This document shows, piece after piece, positions 1-6,828 of a DNA stretch of 7,425 nucleotides. Within the stretch, counting starts at the first letter, position 1, and the number at the start of each line of letters is the position of its first letter. The notes beneath the pieces were generated by a model, which was given only the letters and a program-made list of their open reading frames with translations, was not told the DNA's origin and made no database searches. This DNA comes from Actinomycetota bacterium (GTDB lineage: Bacteria > Actinomycetota > Actinomycetes > Nanopelagicales > Nanopelagicaceae), in assembly GCA_947480375.1 (NCBI GenBank), contig CANKCX010000032.1, positions 1-7,425 of the forward strand. Reading direction: 5' to 3'. Position numbers and translations under genes: made by a program.

Positions 1-1164
1 CTTAGAAAACCACTTCACTCAAGAGATTCGGCTTTAATGATCGCTGGGCTAAAAGCAATTGGTTGTGGCATTAGCGAAGAAGCAAATGGCGATTTACGAA
101 TTACGCCAGCAAAATTCTTTGGTCCAGCAAGTGTCGACGTTGGAAATGCCGGAACAGTAATGCGCTTTCTGCCACCGGTTGCAGCACTTGCAACTGGCTT
201 AATTCATTTTGATGGTGACCCAAGATCGCACGAGCGTCCAGTTGGGCCAGTTATTTCAGCGCTTGAAGAGTTGGGCATAAGCATTGAACATGGCGCAAGA
301 TATTCACTTCCACTTACTATAAATGGCAGTGGAAAGATTAAGGGTGGCGTGTTAGAAATAGATGCCTCTTCATCTAGCCAATTTATTTCGGCGCTATTAA
401 TGATTGGCCCAGCAACTGAATCTGGAATCACAATTAAAGACATTGGTAAATCTCTTCCTTCGATGCCACATATCGAAATGACTATCGACATGCTTAAAGT
501 ATTTGGCGCAACTGTCGAAACATCGATTTCATCTAATGGGCGTCATGAGTGGCGAGTTCTGCCCGGAGATTTGCAAGGTCAAGATTTAATCATCGAACCA
601 GATCTCTCAAATGCTGCGCCATTCATGGCAGCTGCGATGATTTCAGGCGGCGAGATAACAATTACTGATTGGCCAAAGCGCACCGCTCAACCCGGGGATC
701 AATTACGAAATATTTTTAAAACAATGGGTGCAGAAATTGAGTTTCTCGGAAATGATTTAAAAGTAAGTGGCACAGGTTCGATACATGGAATTGATATCGA
801 TTTACATGATGTTGGCGAATTAACCCCTTCGATCGCCGCTGTCGCAGCTCTTGCTGATTCACCTTCCTCGCTGCGCGGAATTGGCCATTTAAGGTTGCAT
901 GAAACTGATCGCCTTGCTGCACTTGCAACTGAGTTAAATGCCCTTGGCGGAGATGTAGATGAAGAAGAGAGTGCGCTACATATTTCTCCAGCGCCACTGC
1001 ATTCGGGCATATTTCATACCTATGATGATCATCGCCTAGCAACTGCAGGTGCGATGCTCGGTCTAGTTGTTGATGGAATTCAAGTTGAAAATATCGCAAC
1101 GACTAAGAAGACCCTTCCCGATTTTCCTGGTGCATGGCAACAAATGCTGGGCGAAGGTAATTAA
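1..1164 (+). CDS. aroA: 3-phosphoshikimate 1-carboxyvinyltransferase (EPSP synthase), 5'-truncated by window edge
   Basis: Cytoplasmic shikimate-pathway enzyme that transfers the enolpyruvyl group of PEP to shikimate-3-phosphate, giving EPSP on the way to chorismate and the aromatic amino acids. The frame is open from base 1, and the first residues LRKPLHSRDSALM match the family segment after the N-terminal PGSKS loop, so only about 35-45 residues are missing. The ATG at 37 is internal, not the start. Visible family motifs are GNAGTVMRF (nt 142-168), SSSQF (S3P-binding, nt about 370-384), GELTPS (nt 814-831, the actinobacterial form with Glu where E. coli has the catalytic Asp), HETDRL (nt 898-915), YDDHRLA (nt 1021-1041) and TLPDFPG near the C-terminus. 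It ends in TAA 3 bp before rsgA, so the two are probably co-transcribed. The visible part is intact, with no frameshift. Confidence 0.97.
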   Translation, partial: LRKPLHSRDSALMIAGLKAIGCGISEEANGDLRITPAKFFGPASVDVGNAGTVMRFLPPVAALATGLIHFDGDPRSHERPVGPVISALEELGISIEHGARYSLPLTINGSGKIKGGVLEIDASSSSQFISALLMIGPATESGITIKDIGKSLPSMPHIEMTIDMLKVFGATVETSISSNGRHEWRVLPGDLQGQDLIIEPDLSNAAPFMAAAMISGGEITITDWPKRTAQPGDQLRNIFKTMGAEIEFLGNDLKVSGTGSIHGIDIDLHDVGELTPSIAAVAALADSPSSLRGIGHLRLHETDRLAALATELNALGGDVDEEESALHISPAPLHSGIFHTYDDHRLATAGAMLGLVVDGIQVENIATTKKTLPDFPGAWQQMLGEGN

Positions 1165-1167
1165 GTA

Positions 1168-2199
1168 ATGGTCGAACCACGTAACTTCAAAGAGTTTGAT
1201 GAAGATGACGTACGTTCAAGACCGGCTCGAAGCACAAGACCCAGAACCAAGGATCGCCCTGATTATTCCGATGCGGTGCAGGCTTTCGTTATCGCAGTAG
1301 ATCGTGGCCGCGTAACTTGCTTAGATCTAGCTTCAAATATTAATAGTGGCGATAAAAATAGTGCGGGCGAACTTGTCGAAATAACCGCAATGAAATCCCG
1401 TGAACTTGGAAAACAATCTGTAGTTGTTGGCGACACCGTTGGCTTAGTTGGAGATGTAACTGGATCGCAAGGATCACTTGCGCGAATTGTTACTGTGGCA
1501 GAACGTAGAAATGCACTGACCCGAACTGTCGATGATGATGCCGAACAAGAGCGCATGATTGTTGCAAACGTTGATCAGATGGCAATTGTTATTGCTTCAG
1601 AAAATCCAGAGCCTCGCCACGGATTTGTGGATCGAGCCCTAGTCGTTGCATATGACCAAGGAATCATTCCGATAATTATTATGACTAAATGCGATTTATC
1701 CGATGGCAAAGAATTTCTAGATGCCTACAAAGATCTTGATATTAGAATTATCAAAACTCAAGTTAAGAAACATAAGGGCAAAGAACTTGATGAGATTCGC
1801 GAAGTTCTCGCAAATAAAACCACAGTTCTACTTGGCCATTCGGGAGTCGGAAAATCGACGCTAGTAAATGCGCTGGTAGAAAGCGCCGATCGTGCAACTG
1901 GTTCAGTAAATGATGCGACCGGACGAGGGCGCCATACCTCTTCATCTGCAATTGCACTTGCGCTTCAAGCCGGCTCAACCGAGAGCTGGATTATTGATAC
2001 CCCAGGAGTGCGTTCATTTGGCGTTGCCCATGTTGATAGCAAACGAGTCATTGGGGCTTTCGGAGAATTTAGTGAAGCCATAGAACATTGCCCAAAGAAT
2101 TGTTCACATAATGAAGAGAGCTGCGCCCTTAATTCTTGGGAGCTAGATGAAAGAAGTAAATCAAGGCTTGAAAGCCTGCGCCGCTTATTGAAAGCCTAG
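1168..2199 (+). CDS. rsgA: Ribosome small subunit-dependent GTPase A
   Basis: Circularly permuted GTPase that checks late 30S ribosomal subunit maturation in the cytoplasm. The 343 residues are normal for the family. An Arg-rich N-terminal tail (residues about 15-30) precedes an OB-fold-like region (about 36-112). The GTPase motifs follow in permuted order: TKCD (G4, 173-176), GHSGVGKST (P-loop, 223-231), GRGRHTSS (G2/switch I, 252-259) and DTPGVRSF (G3, 277-284). The C-terminal zinc knuckle uses C308, C312, H314 and C319. The ATG is preceded by GAAGG at 1153-1157, inside the end of aroA, with a 10-nt spacer. The position directly after aroA and before hisN is an arrangement known from other actinobacteria and suggests one operon. 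All catalytic motifs are intact. Confidence 0.96.
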   Translation: MVEPRNFKEFDEDDVRSRPARSTRPRTKDRPDYSDAVQAFVIAVDRGRVTCLDLASNINSGDKNSAGELVEITAMKSRELGKQSVVVGDTVGLVGDVTGSQGSLARIVTVAERRNALTRTVDDDAEQERMIVANVDQMAIVIASENPEPRHGFVDRALVVAYDQGIIPIIIMTKCDLSDGKEFLDAYKDLDIRIIKTQVKKHKGKELDEIREVLANKTTVLLGHSGVGKSTLVNALVESADRATGSVNDATGRGRHTSSSAIALALQAGSTESWIIDTPGVRSFGVAHVDSKRVIGAFGEFSEAIEHCPKNCSHNEESCALNSWELDERSKSRLESLRRLLKA

Positions 2200-2200
2200 A

Positions 2201-2224
2201 TCCTCTAATCCTCTAATCCCCCAA
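2201..2224 (+). repeat. Short 8-bp tandem repeat between rsgA and hisN
   Basis: Two perfect copies of TCCTCTAA (2201-2208 and 2209-2216) are followed by a diverged third copy, TCCCCCAA (2217-2224). The repeat fills most of the 42-bp gap between the rsgA stop and the hisN start and ends just before the hisN ribosome-binding site (AGGA, 2231-2234). No hairpin is formed. It may be simple replication slippage, and no function can be read from it. Confidence 0.6.
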
Positions 2225-2241
2225 TAAAGTAGGATTCCAAC

Positions 2242-3048
2242 ATGTCAACCGGTGCGCGCGATTTGAATTCAGATTTAGATCTTGCGCTACACCTAGCAAA
2301 AATTGCAGATGAAATTTCACTAAAGCGATATCAAGCTCTTGATCTAGTAATTGAAACTAAACCCGATTTATCGCCGGTAACTGATGCAGATAAAGCAGTT
2401 GAAAAAGCAATTAGAGATGAGATTGCAAAACTTCGGCCACAAGATTTAGTAGTTGGTGAAGAATTTGGAAGTCCTGATTCACTGGCCGGAAAGTATTACT
2501 GGGTTATTGATCCTATAGATGGCACCAAAAATTATCTGCGCGGAGTCCCAACCTGGGCCACGCTAATTGGTTTAGTTGATCCAACAGGCGCTGTAGTTGT
2601 CGGTGTTGTAAGTGCTCCTGCGCTCTCTCGCCGCTGGTGGGCGGCAACAGGTAAAGGTGCCAAATGCGAATTCGCTGGCGAAGTTAAAGAGATTAGAGTT
2701 TCTAAAGTTTCGAAGTTAAGTGATGCCTCAATTTCATATTCAGATTTAATTGGTTGGGGCGAACGGAAAGCTAAATTTGTCTCCTTGCAAGAGAAGATTT
2801 GGCGAACTCGTGGCCATGGCGATTTTTGGTCACACATGTTGGTTGCCGAAGGCGCTGTTGATATTGCAGTAGAGCCTTCACTTTCGCTCTGGGATATGGC
2901 AGCTCTTGATGTAATTGTGCGCGAAGCCGGCGGTAAATTTACAAACATTGATGGTCAGCCTGGCCCACATGGTGCAAGTGCGATTTCAAGCAATGGTTTA
3001 CTTCACTTAGATTTCCTTGATCAAATATCTTTGAAGGGAGCTAACTAG
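2242..3048 (+). CDS. hisN: Histidinol-phosphatase, inositol monophosphatase family
   Basis: Mg2+-dependent phosphatase of the inositol monophosphatase fold. In actinobacteria the member next to aroA/rsgA is the HisN type, which removes phosphate from histidinol phosphate late in histidine synthesis. The 268 residues match the family length. Visible motifs are KPDLSPVTDAD (40-50), metal-binding GEE (72-74), WVIDPIDGTKNY (87-98, the metal site with D90 and D93), the substrate-side WATLIGLV stretch (105-112) and SLWDMAAL (215-222), where D218 is the third metal-ligand Asp. AGGA at 2231-2234 lies 7 nt before the ATG. The stop overlaps the next gene's GTG by one base. Activity on inositol phosphate or another sugar phosphate cannot be excluded from motifs alone, so the HisN call rests partly on gene context. 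Confidence 0.9.
   Translation: MSTGARDLNSDLDLALHLAKIADEISLKRYQALDLVIETKPDLSPVTDADKAVEKAIRDEIAKLRPQDLVVGEEFGSPDSLAGKYYWVIDPIDGTKNYLRGVPTWATLIGLVDPTGAVVVGVVSAPALSRRWWAATGKGAKCEFAGEVKEIRVSKVSKLSDASISYSDLIGWGERKAKFVSLQEKIWRTRGHGDFWSHMLVAEGAVDIAVEPSLSLWDMAALDVIVREAGGKFTNIDGQPGPHGASAISSNGLLHLDFLDQISLKGAN
3034..3040 (+). promoter_or_regulatory. Strong ribosome-binding site fixing the GTG start at 3048
   Basis: AAGGGAG lies 7 nt before GTG (3048-3050). This near-consensus Shine-Dalgarno site is inside the last codons of hisN and supports the GTG start despite the one-base overlap with the hisN stop (TAGTG). The layout suggests translational coupling to hisN. Confidence 0.7.
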
Positions 3049-3758
3049 TGCGCTCCATACAATTGCTTGCCAGTATCGGCGGTGTAGATATCGCAAGTGT
3101 GGATATCGCCGGCCACACTTTTACTAAGTCACAAGTTGAAATTGCTTTTTATACAATCGTTGGGCTGATTGCTTTGATTTTATTAGCACTTGTACTGCGC
3201 GCAGCAGTAAATCTTGGCCAGAAAATTCGGCAGGGTGGCGGTAAGAAAAACGCTGAACCAGAAGTTCCGCAGTATGAAGAGATTTTTGAGATTGAAACCG
3301 AGATCTTTGAAACAAATCCCTATAAGAACGACCCAGATACTTATTTCGAACAATCTGTTCTTAGAACCGTAACTCTTACTTTAATTATTGGCCTACGCGA
3401 ATACTTGGCAAAGATGGCTGAAAATGCCTCCGACCAACATAAGGCCATGGCGGCAATCGCAAAGCACTTAGAAACTTTAGGCGCTACCCCAATTGCATTT
3501 ACCCAATGGAATCAATCTCCGATTCAAGGAATAGCGGCACGAATTATTTTGAATGGAAAATCTAGAACTGCATTATTTGGTCCAAGCCTTGCGATGTCTA
3601 AAGCGAGTGCAAAGTTTCCAGATGAGATTGCATCGGCTGTTGAAGCTGCACATGGTGCGGGACATAGCGTCTTTGTTTTAGCGATTGATGGTCTGGCTTA
3701 CGCTGTATTTTCAGTAAGCCATCGTCTGCAATTAATTGGTAGCGGGGACAGGATTTGA
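3048..3758 (+). CDS. Single-pass membrane protein with a P-type-ATPase N-domain-like cytoplasmic region; function unknown
   Basis: No named family is recognised with certainty. The 236 residues begin with a short N-terminal segment, then one strong membrane helix (about 32-54). The basic stretch after it (R51, K59, R61, K66, K67) implies an extracytoplasmic N-terminus and a cytoplasmic C-terminus. An acidic linker (about 70-100) leads to a globular part. Residues about 117-227 read like the nucleotide-binding domain of copper/heavy-metal P1B ATPases. LREYLAKMAENASDQH stands where such enzymes have the helix ending in SEHP, SPIQGIAARI (157-166) stands for the PGxGV segment, NGKSRTALFGP (169-179) for the GxxVxVGN strand, and GHSVFVLAIDG (205-215) for the GKTVVxVAxDG strand. 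The DKTGT phosphorylation motif and the P-domain are absent, the first Gly of GxG is Ile and the Pro of SEHP is Lys, so catalysis is unlikely. The last 22 bp of the gene lie antisense to the tRNA 3' end. The gene is real by RBS, spacing and codon use; the domain assignment is inference. Confidence 0.8.
   Translation: MRSIQLLASIGGVDIASVDIAGHTFTKSQVEIAFYTIVGLIALILLALVLRAAVNLGQKIRQGGGKKNAEPEVPQYEEIFEIETEIFETNPYKNDPDTYFEQSVLRTVTLTLIIGLREYLAKMAENASDQHKAMAAIAKHLETLGATPIAFTQWNQSPIQGIAARIILNGKSRTALFGPSLAMSKASAKFPDEIASAVEAAHGAGHSVFVLAIDGLAYAVFSVSHRLQLIGSGDRI
3082..3109 (+). repeat. Imperfect 15-bp-period direct repeat at the 5' end of the membrane protein gene
   Basis: GTGTAGATATCGC (3082-3094) recurs as GTGTGGATATCGC (3097-3109), 12 of 13 bases identical with a 15-bp period. 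It encodes the repeated pentads VDIAS and VDIAG, so it looks like a small in-frame duplication in the N-terminal segment before the membrane helix. Confidence 0.6.
3095..3122 (+). other. Perfect 8-bp hairpin followed by TTTT, inside the 5' end of the membrane protein gene
   Basis: AAGTGTGG (3095-3102) and CCACACTT (3113-3120) are exact inverted complements around a 10-nt loop. Counting only GTGTGG/CCACAC, the stem is directly followed by TTTT (3119-3122), which resembles a weak intrinsic terminator or attenuator about 50 nt downstream of the hisN stop. The stem is short and the T-run only four bases, so a chance structure is quite possible. Confidence 0.35.
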
Positions 3759-3813
3759 ACCTATGACCTCTGGGTTATGAGCCCAGCGAGCTACCGAGCT
3801 GCTCCACCCCGCG
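3737..3813 (-). tRNA. Initiator tRNA-fMet (CAT anticodon), CCA encoded
   Basis: The reverse strand folds into a full 77-nt cloverleaf: acceptor 5' strand CGCGGGG, D-arm GAGC/GCTC, anticodon arm CTGGG-CTCATAA-CCCAG, variable AGGTC, T-arm ATAGG-TTCAAAT-CCTGT, acceptor 3' strand CCCCGCT, then A and an encoded CCA (3737-3739). The anticodon CAT is the complement of 3777-3779. Initiator hallmarks are all present: no pair at 1:72 (C1 opposite U72, the form I know from actinobacteria), three consecutive G:C pairs next to the anticodon loop, and A11:U24 in the D-stem. It therefore delivers formyl-methionine to start codons and is not an elongator Met or Ile2 tRNA. It lies tail to tail with the + strand gene, overlapping its last 22 bp. 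Confidence 0.98.
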
Positions 3814-3817
3814 TCGG

Positions 3818-3837
3818 TTCGGCAATCTTATGCCGAA
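3818..3837. other. Perfect 7-bp stem, 6-nt loop hairpin just upstream of the tRNA
   Basis: TTCGGCA (3818-3824) pairs exactly with TGCCGAA (3831-3837) around ATCTTA. It occupies the 52-bp gap between the tRNA and the UPF0182 gene. On the - strand it follows the UPF0182 stop codon but has no T-run. On the + strand it is followed by AGGTTTAAT, a poor T-run. It could help end transcripts arriving from either side, but it is not a clean intrinsic terminator. Confidence 0.5.
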
Positions 3838-3853
3838 AGGTTTAATAACCCAA
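3825..3853 (-). promoter_or_regulatory. Candidate promoter for the initiator tRNA
   Basis: On the - strand TTGGGT (complement of 3848-3853) and TAAGAT (complement of 3825-3830) are separated by 17 bp, and TAAGAT ends 11 bp before the first base of the tRNA. The -10 matches consensus at 4 of 6 positions and the -35 at 3 of 6. The spacing is right for a sigma-70-type promoter giving a short 5' leader. The -10 box sits in the loop of the hairpin at 3818-3837. The match is moderate; read-through from UPF0182 is the alternative source of tRNA transcript. Confidence 0.35.
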
Positions 3854-3865
3854 ATTAAGAAGTAA

Positions 3866-6772
3866 TTACTTCTGAGCAGCTATTGCCGCAGCAATTGCAG
3901 CCTTTAAGCGATCCTGTGCTTTGCCATAAGCAGTGAAATCGCCCTTCTTAAGCGCAGCTTGTGAATCTGCAAGTGCTGATTGCGCGCTTGCAAGTGCTGA
4001 CTTAAGCGAACTACTCATATTTGAATTGTTATTTGTTCCTGCAGAATTTCCGCCGGAATTTGAAGTGGATTGTGAAGTGTTATTTAAAACAGTTCCAGAA
4101 TTTCCACCAAAGACTTGATCAAGTGCACCCTTCAAGGTGTCATCGAAACCAATTACATCACCGAATGAAACCAGTACTTTTTGAAGTAATGGATAAGCAG
4201 ATGTATTTGAAGTTGCGCGAACATAAACCGGTTGCACGTAAAGCAAGCCGCCACCAACTGGAAGCGTTAGCAAGTTTGCTAGTACAACATCAGATCCACC
4301 TTGGCGCAGCAATGAAAGTGCTTGCGCAACTTCAGGCTTTGCTTCAAAGTTAGATGCAACTTGAGATGGTCCAGAAATATTTGTAGAACGTGGTAATTGC
4401 AGAACCGTCATCTTTCCGTAATCCGGACCATTATCTGAATTAACAACAGCGAAGGCAGTTAAGTTCTGACGATTTCCGCGAGGCACGAATGATGACGTAA
4501 GCGAGAAAGCTGCCTTATCTTGGCCAGGAACTTTAAGGGTCATGTAATAAGGAGGTTGGACTCCAGCATTTGCACCCATTGAAGATGGATCGGTTGGTAC
4601 GCGCCAGAAATCTTGGCCGCCGTAAAAAGCATCCGCTGTTTTCACGTGATAAGTACTTAGTACATCACGTTGAACACCAAATAGATCTTCTGGATAACGA
4701 ATGTGTTCTAGAAGCGATTTAGACATCGCACTCTTTGGCGTAACCGTTCCCGGGAATGACTTGCTCCAAGTGGCTAGAACTGGATCCTTGGTATCCCATT
4801 GGTAAAGCTTTACGGTGCCGTCATATGCATCAACGGTTGCCTTAATTGAGTTACGAATATAACTAACGTTCTTGCTAGCAAGTGAAGCAACAGCTGTTGA
4901 ACTAGTTGTTACCGAGTTCGTTGTTGCATCAGCCAAGTTTGTCTTCTTTGAATATGGATATCCGTTGCTGGTTGTATATCCATCAACTATCCACAAAATG
5001 CGTCCATCAACAACTGCTGGATAAACGTTTCCATCAAGTGTCAGCCAAGGCGCAACTTTTGCAACTCGTTCACTTGGATTACGGTTGAAGAGAATCTTGG
5101 AATCTGAATTAATTAAGTTTGAAAGAACTATTCGTTGTTCTTGATACTTAATTGCGAATAGCAAGCGGGTAAGAAGTGATCCCATTGGGACGCCACCCTT
5201 GCCTGTGTATGTGTAGTTCTTCTGTCCATTTGCTGAATTATCATCTGGATAATCAAGTTCCGTTGGTTTGCTGCTCTTTGCGCCACCAATAATTGAATAA
5301 TCTGGAACATTCTCGCCGAAGTAGATTCGAGGTTCAAACTTTCCAAGACCAGCTGTTGGTGGAATATCGCCAACGCTAAATGTTGGCTTACCATCAGAAT
5401 CGATTGTGTTTCCAAGCGCAGAAACAAAACCAAATCCGTGGGTGTAAACCAAGTGATCATTGATCCAGTTTCGTGCTGGGTTTCCTTCAATATTTAATTC
5501 ACGAACCGCAACAACCGAATCACGCTTTGCGCCATCGATTGTGTAGCGATCAACATCGAGTGAATCTGCAAAGTTGTAATAAGGCTTGATTTGTTGCAAT
5601 TGGCGGAAGGTTGATGGAACCACATTTGGATCAAGCAAACGGATATTAGAAATAGTTGCGGCATCATTTTTCAACTGTCCTGCTGAAGTTTCAATTGTTG
5701 CCTGGTAATCCTTAACTTCCACATCACTTAAACCATAAGCTGCACGTGTTGCTTCAATATTGCGCTGAATATATGGCGCTTCCTTAGAAGATTCACTTGG
5801 CTTTACTTGGAATTGCTGAATAGCTGCTGGATAAATCCCCGCGATAAGAAGCGATGAGATAACCAAAAGGCTGACACCAGCTGCAGGCAGAACCCATGAA
5901 CGACGGATGATATTTGCAAAGAAGAGGAGGGCGCAGATTAAAGAGATTCCGGCAAGAATTGATTTTGCAGGCAGAACCGCATTTACATCTGTGTATGAAA
6001 GACCGGTAATCAACTTTCCTTCTTTAAGTTCAAGCGCGTAGCGATCAAACCAATATGCGACTGCTTTAATTAATACCAAGATACCTAGCAGAACTGAGAG
6101 TTGAACTCTCGCTGCAACAGTTGTCTTGTCTTCTGGTGCCTGCAATCTAATTCCGCTGTAAAGATAATGAACCGCTGCCGAAGCAATGATTGTTAAAACA
6201 AGAGTAGAGATTGCCCATGCGATTAGCGCTTCATAGAATGGCAATTTAAATACAAAGAATGAAATATCTAATCCAAATTGTGAATCTTTAATCCCAAATG
6301 AAGTTGCATTCTTAAACTGCAACCAATTTTCCCAGAGGCCCATGCCAGAGGTTCCGGCGAAATAGAAGAAGGCAACCGCAATAGCCAACAAAACCCAGCG
6401 ACGAATCGGTTCTAATTGTCCGCGATAGCGCTCTAAATTATCGGCTTCAATTGATAAAGGAACATAAATTGGGCGACTCTTAAATGCTAAATAAATATTT
6501 GAAGTTATGAAAAGCGAAGTTATGAATCCGAAGAAAACAAAGAGCGAGATTTTCGTTGTTAAGACAGTGCTCCATACCGATACAAAATCAACTGAACGGA
6601 ACCAGAGTAGATCGGCATAAAAACCGCTCATGCTCACCATAATCGCTCCGAGAATTACAAGAGCAATAACTGTCATCGCGAGTGGGCCTGGGCGTTTTGG
6701 TCGCATTGGATTTTGGGGACCTGTTGAACCGGAAAATGGATTACCTGGAAACGAAAATGAACTCATGTCCAT
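3866..6772 (-). CDS. UPF0182 family large integral membrane protein
   Basis: Uncharacterised actinobacterial/cyanobacterial membrane family (COG1615); M. tuberculosis Rv3193c is a member. The 968 residues are normal for the family. A Pro/Gly/Asn-rich cytoplasmic N-terminus (1-30) is followed by about seven membrane helices (roughly 31-50, 74-96, 127-140, 172-205, 223-240, 269-290, 292-314) and a soluble part of about 650 residues, probably outside the membrane. Family signatures include FGIKDSQFGLDISFFVFKLP (159-178), QVKPSESSKEAPYIQRNI (322-339), NWINDHLVYTHGFG (435-448), DYSIIGG (491-497), PWLTLDGNVYP (575-585), HIRYPEDLFGVQRDVL (690-705) and PPYYMTL (740-746). A Ser/Asn/Gly-rich linker (about 889-921) leads to a C-terminal Ala-rich helix (about 922-967). 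The ATG at 6770-6772 has AGG 6 nt upstream; a second in-frame ATG two codons on is possible. No biochemical role is established. It sits 56 bp downstream of the protease gene, likely in one operon. Confidence 0.95.
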   Translation of the reverse strand: MDMSSFSFPGNPFSGSTGPQNPMRPKRPGPLAMTVIALVILGAIMVSMSGFYADLLWFRSVDFVSVWSTVLTTKISLFVFFGFITSLFITSNIYLAFKSRPIYVPLSIEADNLERYRGQLEPIRRWVLLAIAVAFFYFAGTSGMGLWENWLQFKNATSFGIKDSQFGLDISFFVFKLPFYEALIAWAISTLVLTIIASAAVHYLYSGIRLQAPEDKTTVAARVQLSVLLGILVLIKAVAYWFDRYALELKEGKLITGLSYTDVNAVLPAKSILAGISLICALLFFANIIRRSWVLPAAGVSLLVISSLLIAGIYPAAIQQFQVKPSESSKEAPYIQRNIEATRAAYGLSDVEVKDYQATIETSAGQLKNDAATISNIRLLDPNVVPSTFRQLQQIKPYYNFADSLDVDRYTIDGAKRDSVVAVRELNIEGNPARNWINDHLVYTHGFGFVSALGNTIDSDGKPTFSVGDIPPTAGLGKFEPRIYFGENVPDYSIIGGAKSSKPTELDYPDDNSANGQKNYTYTGKGGVPMGSLLTRLLFAIKYQEQRIVLSNLINSDSKILFNRNPSERVAKVAPWLTLDGNVYPAVVDGRILWIVDGYTTSNGYPYSKKTNLADATTNSVTTSSTAVASLASKNVSYIRNSIKATVDAYDGTVKLYQWDTKDPVLATWSKSFPGTVTPKSAMSKSLLEHIRYPEDLFGVQRDVLSTYHVKTADAFYGGQDFWRVPTDPSSMGANAGVQPPYYMTLKVPGQDKAAFSLTSSFVPRGNRQNLTAFAVVNSDNGPDYGKMTVLQLPRSTNISGPSQVASNFEAKPEVAQALSLLRQGGSDVVLANLLTLPVGGGLLYVQPVYVRATSNTSAYPLLQKVLVSFGDVIGFDDTLKGALDQVFGGNSGTVLNNTSQSTSNSGGNSAGTNNNSNMSSSLKSALASAQSALADSQAALKKGDFTAYGKAQDRLKAAIAAAIAAQK
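4641..4674. repeat. Bulged inverted repeat inside the UPF0182 gene
   Basis: ACGTGAT (4644-4650) pairs with ATCACGT (4664-4670). Inside it GTAC (4653-4656) pairs with GTAC (4660-4663) around a TTA loop, and outside it TTC (4641-4643) pairs with GAA (4672-4674). The total is about 14 pairs with two small bulges. It lies in the stretch encoding QRDVLSTYHVKT, part of which is conserved in the family, so protein constraint may explain much of it. Confidence 0.45.
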
Positions 6773-6828
6773 ACTCTACCTAGTCGAAAAACCGGGGCAA
6801 ACCGTAGGGAGCTAAATTGTTGCGAAAA

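Noticed and set aside
2164..2177. Inverted repeat AGGCTT/AAGCCT near the end of rsgA
   Set aside because: Six-bp stem with a 2-nt loop inside coding sequence and no T-run; too weak to call.
2532..2948. 138-codon open frame on the - strand opposite hisN
   Set aside because: hisN is unambiguous on the + strand; the reverse product is low-complexity and Ser/Thr-rich, with no family resemblance.
3048..3758. A true P-type ATPase gene, whole or recently truncated
   Set aside because: No DKTGT, no P-domain motif and only one membrane helix, with its own strong RBS and linker; only an N-domain-like region is supported.
3737..3813. Elongator tRNA-Met or Ile2 (CAT anticodon) as alternative identity
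   Set aside because: The unpaired 1:72 position, three G:C pairs at the base of the anticodon loop and A11:U24 all point to the initiator.
4021..4353. 110-codon open frame on the + strand opposite the UPF0182 C-terminus
   Set aside because: It is antisense to conserved UPF0182 sequence, its product is His/Gln/Leu-rich without domain features, and no RBS is evident.
5128..5490. 120-codon alternative frame on the - strand within UPF0182
   Set aside because: It is an out-of-frame shadow of the intact UPF0182 gene; no sign of a frameshift in the main frame.
6773..6828. Terminator or promoter between the protease gene and UPF0182
   Set aside because: No convincing hairpin plus T-run and no clear -10/-35 pair; only a repeated CGGTTT was seen, so co-transcription is the simpler reading.
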